Source of the DNA: Campylobacterales bacterium
Lineage (GTDB): Bacteria; Campylobacterota; Campylobacteria; Campylobacterales; Hydrogenimonadaceae
Direction of reading: 5' to 3'
NCBI GenBank assembly: GCA_026986055.1
Contig: JALSPH010000204.1
Span: 1 to 8,904, forward strand
Length of the DNA stretch: 8,904 nucleotides
The notes beneath the pieces were generated by a model, which had not been told where the DNA came from, made no database searches, and worked only from the letters and a program-made list of their open reading frames with translations. This document shows, in pieces, positions 6,138-8,904 of this stretch (positions within the stretch are counted from its first letter, which is position 1; each line of letters begins with the position of its first letter). The position numbers and the translations under genes are program-made.

Positions 6138-6829
6138 CTTCTAAACTCCCGATTGGCGAAATTGGCCTCTATGAGTGCCTTTGTGTACTCTCTCTTCGGC
6201 TCTTTGGTTACAACCTCCATAGGCCCGCTCTCTACGACTCTTCCGTCTCTTATTACCGTTATATCTTCACACAGCTTCCGAGCCGTCGAAATATCGTGCG
6301 TCACGAAGAGCATCTTGAATCCAAACCTCTCCTGAAGATCGAGCAGAAGCTTGACCACCACATCTCTCAAATCTGCATCGAGTGCGGTAGTCGGCTCATC
6401 CAGAAGAAGAAGCTTCGGCCTTGTGGCTAGCGCCATAGCGATAACCGTTCTTTGAAGCTGGCCGCCCGAGAGTTCCGGAGGAAATCTCAAAAGCATTTCG
6501 CTTCCAAGCCCGACGGCCCTCATACTCTCTTTTGCGTGACCCTCCGCCACGATCCACTGATCTTTGATCTTCGTCAGGGGAGATAGGGCGGTAAAGGGGT
6601 TTTGCGGCACATAAGCGACACTTTTGCCTCTTACTAGCTCAAAGTCGCTCTTATACTCAAGCTCCGCTTTGAAACCCGAAGGCAGCATACCAAGAAGCGC
6701 TTTAAGCGTAAGGCTTTTACCGCTTCCGCTCTCACCCACCAGAGCCAACGACCTCTTTATGGAAAAAGAGATATCGACATAACACCTCTTTTCATCCACT
6801 ATCTTCAAGGAGCACTCAAACTCACCCAT
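6134..6829 (-). CDS. Orphan ABC transporter ATP-binding protein, peptide/nickel (Dpp/Opp/Nik) type
   Basis: This is a 231-residue single nucleotide-binding domain. It has Walker A GESGSGKS (32-39), Q-loop VPQNP with Q76, signature LSGGQLQR (120-127), Walker B LLLLDEP (140-146), D-loop TALD (148-151) and H-loop H178 in FVTHD. The wording of these motifs resembles DppD/OppD/NikD-type subunits. The usual C-terminal extension of that family (oligopeptide/dipeptide C-terminal region) is missing or very short: the chain ends soon after EYTKALIEANF. No permease or binding protein gene is nearby, so partner and substrate are unknown; the ATPase may serve a transporter encoded elsewhere. The frame also opens at TTG 6853, but that start lacks an RBS. 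ATG 6829 has AAAGAG seven bases upstream and overlaps the bioF stop by eight bases, which favours coupled translation. Confidence 0.87.
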   Translation of the reverse strand: MGEFECSLKIVDEKRCYVDISFSIKRSLALVGESGSGKSLTLKALLGMLPSGFKAELEYKSDFELVRGKSVAYVPQNPFTALSPLTKIKDQWIVAEGHAKESMRAVGLGSEMLLRFPPELSGGQLQRTVIAMALATRPKLLLLDEPTTALDADLRDVVVKLLLDLQERFGFKMLFVTHDISTARKLCEDITVIRDGRVVESGPMEVVTKEPKREYTKALIEANFANREFRR

Positions 6830-7946
6830 GCAGAAGCTCTTTAACCCTTTCAAAGAGTTTACGATACTCGCCTCTTTTTACACAGGTGCGTAAAATAACG
6901 CGGAGCATCGGCCTCTTTACGGTAGGAGGGCGAATAAACCCCACCTCGTACCCATCCTTCAAAAGAGCCTCTTTTATGCGACGCCCACTCTCAATATCGG
7001 GCATACCTATGGGGACTATCATACCGTCAGGCGTTAAACCGAGACTCTTTCGTACACGCTCTTTGAGCTTATCTATCTTCTTTGATAGCTTGCCGCTTTT
7101 ACTGTTTATGTATTTGAAACTCTCATGCGCCAGAGCGATATCGAAAAGAGAGGGTGCAGTGGCGTATATGAGCGGTTTCGCGCGGTTGTGCAAAAAAGAG
7201 ATCACCTCTTTGGAGCCGAGTATATACGCACCGTAACTTCCGTAGGCTTTACCGAGAGTACCCATCTTTATATGCAGATGCGTCGGCTTTATGTCGTAGT
7301 GGTCGAAAACTCCGAGCAAACTCTTACCTACGGTTCCGCTGCTGTGGGCCTCGTCCACTATCATCAAAGCTCCGAACCACTCGGCTATATCGAAGATCTC
7401 ACGCTTGAGGATGTCACCCTCCATCGAGTAGATCCCCTCGACGGCTACGACTCTTCTACCCTTAACCTCTTTTTTGGCCAACTTTTCCAAAAGATCGTCC
7501 GGATCGTTGTGGTTGAAAGTGACCACTTCACCCTTTACGAGCCCCAGGGCCATTATGCCGCTTGCATGGTAACTCTCATCTATAAAGAGGACATCTTTTT
7601 TTCTTACCAGAGCCTCGATTAGTCCCAGGTTGGCCAAAAAGCCGCTACCTGCTACGACCCCTGCCTCAAAGCGGTTTATCCTGCACAGATCGTCGACAAA
7701 CTCTTTATGTATCGGATGGTAACCGCCCACGAACATCGAAGATTTCGGAGCGTGGTATGGGTAGGAAGCGACCTTTTTGCAGGCACTTTTTAAAAGCCTC
7801 TTTTTGTGCGCAAGCCCAAGATAGTCGTTGGAAGCCATATCTATGGCCTCTTCGCTCAATGTTGTAGGCTCCCTGAAGCGTCCGGAAGCCCTCACCGCCT
7901 CCAACTCTCTTGCGTATAGTGCCTCTTTAAAGAGTCTCACACTCAA
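6822..7946 (-). CDS. bioF: 8-amino-7-oxononanoate (KAPA) synthase-type PLP enzyme
   Basis: This 374-residue fold-type I PLP enzyme belongs to the alpha-oxoamine synthase family. BioF condenses pimeloyl thioester with L-alanine to give KAPA, CoA (or ACP) and CO2, the first ring-building step of biotin synthesis, in the cytosol. Visible features: SNDYLGLA near the N-terminus (39-46), GGYHPIH (74-80), DESYHASG (123-130; H127 stacks on PLP), VDEAHSSGTVG (197-207; D198 and H201 contact the cofactor), TLGKAYGS (230-237) with Schiff-base K233, and RPPTV (339-343) in the C-terminal lobe. The protein is slightly shorter than E. coli BioF. The start is TTG 7946, eight bases after GGAAGG (7960-7955) at the end of maf; GTG 7940 is the alternative but is spaced too far. 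No other bio genes are in the window. Related enzymes (KBL, ALA synthase, serine palmitoyltransferase) share the fold, so substrate is inferred; from memory, bioF beside pbp1A in H. pylori supports the call. Confidence 0.85.
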   Translation of the reverse strand: MSVRLFKEALYARELEAVRASGRFREPTTLSEEAIDMASNDYLGLAHKKRLLKSACKKVASYPYHAPKSSMFVGGYHPIHKEFVDDLCRINRFEAGVVAGSGFLANLGLIEALVRKKDVLFIDESYHASGIMALGLVKGEVVTFNHNDPDDLLEKLAKKEVKGRRVVAVEGIYSMEGDILKREIFDIAEWFGALMIVDEAHSSGTVGKSLLGVFDHYDIKPTHLHIKMGTLGKAYGSYGAYILGSKEVISFLHNRAKPLIYATAPSLFDIALAHESFKYINSKSGKLSKKIDKLKERVRKSLGLTPDGMIVPIGMPDIESGRRIKEALLKDGYEVGFIRPPTVKRPMLRVILRTCVKRGEYRKLFERVKELLHG

Positions 7947-7950
7947 CTTT

Positions 7951-8499
7951 TCAACCTTCCAGCCAAGGCTTAAGCTTCTCTACACTTAGCCCCATCGCAC
8001 ACGATTCGTACCCTCTGACGCTTTTGATGTAGGGTTTGCAAAACCCTTCAACCATGCAGGCTCCGGCCTTTCCCCTCCACTCGCCGCTATCTATGTAGCG
8101 GCTCAGATCCTTTTCGTCAAAAGGTAAAAATTGATAAACCGTTTCGCTTAAGTCGACAAACATCTTACTTTTAGACTTGTATGCGGTGCAAGTTACGATA
8201 GAGACGCTCTTTCCGCTCTGCTTCATCAACATCTCTTTAGCATCTTTCGCATCGACCGCCTTTCTCAAAATCTCTCCATCTGCCGTCACTACGGTATCTG
8301 CACAAAGAATAGGCATACCGAGTCCATATCTGGCTTCGCAAGCTTTGAGCTTTCCCATAGCCGCATGGTAGACGAAATCTTTCGGGAGCGAGTGTTCAAG
8401 CGCATCCTCGTCGAACTCGCACCCTTTCTGAACGAACTCTATACCGTTGGCGCGGAGTATCGAGGCGCGAGTCTGCGACGAGGAGCCAAGAAGAAGCAT
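7951..8499 (-). CDS. maf: Maf-family nucleoside triphosphate pyrophosphatase
   Basis: This is a 182-residue protein. Maf/YhdE/YceF enzymes hydrolyse non-canonical or modified NTPs (dTTP/UTP or m7GTP-type, depending on subfamily) to monophosphate and pyrophosphate, and Maf was first described as a septum-formation inhibitor. The N-terminal motif LGSSSQTRASIL (4-15) supplies the conserved Ser and Arg (R11), AAMGKLKA (46-53) the conserved Lys (K50), and LCADTVV (65-71) the catalytic Asp (D68). GKAGACMVEG (143-152) corresponds to the usual DKAGAYGIQG block. The length is normal. Seven cysteines are spread through the chain, more than I would expect, with no clear metal-binding spacing. ATG 8499 lies five bases after the preceding stop, with AGAAG overlapping that stop as a modest RBS; the bioF RBS is embedded in this gene's last codons. 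Subfamily specificity was not resolved. Confidence 0.93.
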   Translation of the reverse strand: MLLLGSSSQTRASILRANGIEFVQKGCEFDEDALEHSLPKDFVYHAAMGKLKACEARYGLGMPILCADTVVTADGEILRKAVDAKDAKEMLMKQSGKSVSIVTCTAYKSKSKMFVDLSETVYQFLPFDEKDLSRYIDSGEWRGKAGACMVEGFCKPYIKSVRGYESCAMGLSVEKLKPWLEG

Positions 8500-8504
8500 A
8501 TCTT

Positions 8505-8904
8505 CTAAAAGCCCCTCAAGGTGACGCCGGCCGCAAGTGCCAAAACCCCAAGGAGTATGTTCGCAGGAAGCATATATTTGGAAATCGTACCCATCAACTC
8601 GGCCGCTCCTGCAAGATCGCCGGAGATAAATCTCCTCTCGGCAAGATTTCTGCGCCTTACCATAAGGGCGTAGTTTATCGTCATGATGGTCCAGATCCCC
8701 TCTTTAAGGTGCATTACGACTCCCCCCGCAGAGCCTATGGCAAGCGCCATTACAAGTCCCGCAAGAAGAAGCAGTACTATGAAAGGAAGAACTAGCGCAA
8801 AGAGCCCCCTTACAGCTTCAAGAGTACGGGCGAGTCTTACCTTTTGATCCTCTATATGGGTTAACGCCGGGTGCACCGCCACACGCATCGCTATCATTCC
8901 GCCG
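8505..8904 (-). CDS. Integral membrane protein, C-terminal part (start outside window)
   Basis: The frame is open to the right edge (codons Gly-Gly precede the first visible ATG at 8897), so the true start is probably outside and 8897 should not be taken as the start. About 132 residues are visible. A short cytoplasmic-looking segment (VHPALTHIEDQKVRLARTLE) precedes a long hydrophobic stretch (about 35-60, GLFALVLPFIVLLLLAGLV), then EGIWTIMTINYALMVRRR, then a final hydrophobic helix (YMLPANILLGVLALAAG) close to the C-terminus. The missing N-terminus probably holds one more helix. The pattern, including the H-P and R-K/R-R loop residues, resembles small four-helix proteins annotated CopD-like or hypothetical in Campylobacterota; I cannot assign a function. 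Its stop lies five bases before maf, so it is in the same operon. Confidence is high that it is coding and low on identity. Confidence 0.72.
   Translation of the reverse strand, partial: GGMIAMRVAVHPALTHIEDQKVRLARTLEAVRGLFALVLPFIVLLLLAGLVMALAIGSAGGVVMHLKEGIWTIMTINYALMVRRRNLAERRFISGDLAGAAELMGTISKYMLPANILLGVLALAAGVTLRGF

Noticed and set aside
6830..6853. TTG 6853 as the ABC ATPase start
   Set aside because: No Shine-Dalgarno precedes it. ATG 6829 has one and gives a standard domain start with an 8-base overlap.
7125..7622. Plus-strand open frame of 165 codons opposite bioF
   Set aside because: Antisense to a well-supported enzyme gene, with no RBS, no hydrophobic pattern and no family resemblance.
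1..8904. CRISPR array, tRNA or rRNA gene, intact insertion sequence, prophage or toxin-antitoxin pair
   Set aside because: No regularly spaced repeats, cloverleaf, rRNA segment, transposase motif or small toxin-antitoxin gene pair was seen by reading both strands; a tool search (tRNAscan, CRISPR finder) was not possible here.

Overview
The window reads as chromosomal DNA from a Campylobacterota (epsilonproteobacterial) organism, probably a free-living, moderate-GC member. This is inferred from the protein sequences and from a maf / bioF / ABC ATPase / PBP1A gene order. From memory, parts of that order recur in the phylum: maf next to pbpA in Campylobacter jejuni, and bioF next to pbp1A in Helicobacter pylori. 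The genus cannot be fixed from sequence alone.

Layout, left to right. (1) Positions 1-94, minus strand: the first 31 codons of htpG (Hsp90), with a strong RBS and a near-consensus sigma70 promoter that overlaps the 3' end of the next gene. (2) 158-1567, minus: a membrane-anchored dynamin-like GTPase. Its corrected start (1567) sits behind a GGAGG site. (3) 1568-1692: a short divergent promoter region. (4) 1693-4016, plus: a two-gene island made of a small exported DUF3015 protein and a DUF4105 (Lnb_N-like) envelope protein with a predicted C-terminal beta-barrel. A perfect 28-bp palindrome separates the two genes. (5) 4017-4193: a convergent gap almost filled by an imperfect 147-bp palindrome that looks like a MITE or other intergenic repeat. 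(6) 4194-8904, minus: a tightly packed operon read from right to left. It holds a membrane protein (5' end outside the window), maf, bioF, an orphan ABC ATPase and penicillin-binding protein 1A. The junctions are +5 bp, +4 bp, an 8-bp overlap and a 4-bp overlap.

How the genes fit together: the right-hand operon mixes housekeeping functions: nucleotide sanitation (Maf), the first dedicated step of biotin ring assembly (BioF), an ATPase of unknown partner, and peptidoglycan synthesis (PBP1A). The close packing implies one transcript and translational coupling. The plus-strand DUF3015/DUF4105 pair is the least understood part. Both products are predicted to be exported. The DUF4105 protein carries the His...Asn-Cys motif order expected of a permuted papain-like fold, the fold attributed to the Bacteroides lipoprotein N-acyltransferase Lnb. 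The pair lies on the strand opposite to its neighbours, is more AT-rich in spot counts, and abuts the palindromic repeat, so it may be an inserted accessory cassette. No tRNA, rRNA, CRISPR array or intact insertion sequence was seen.
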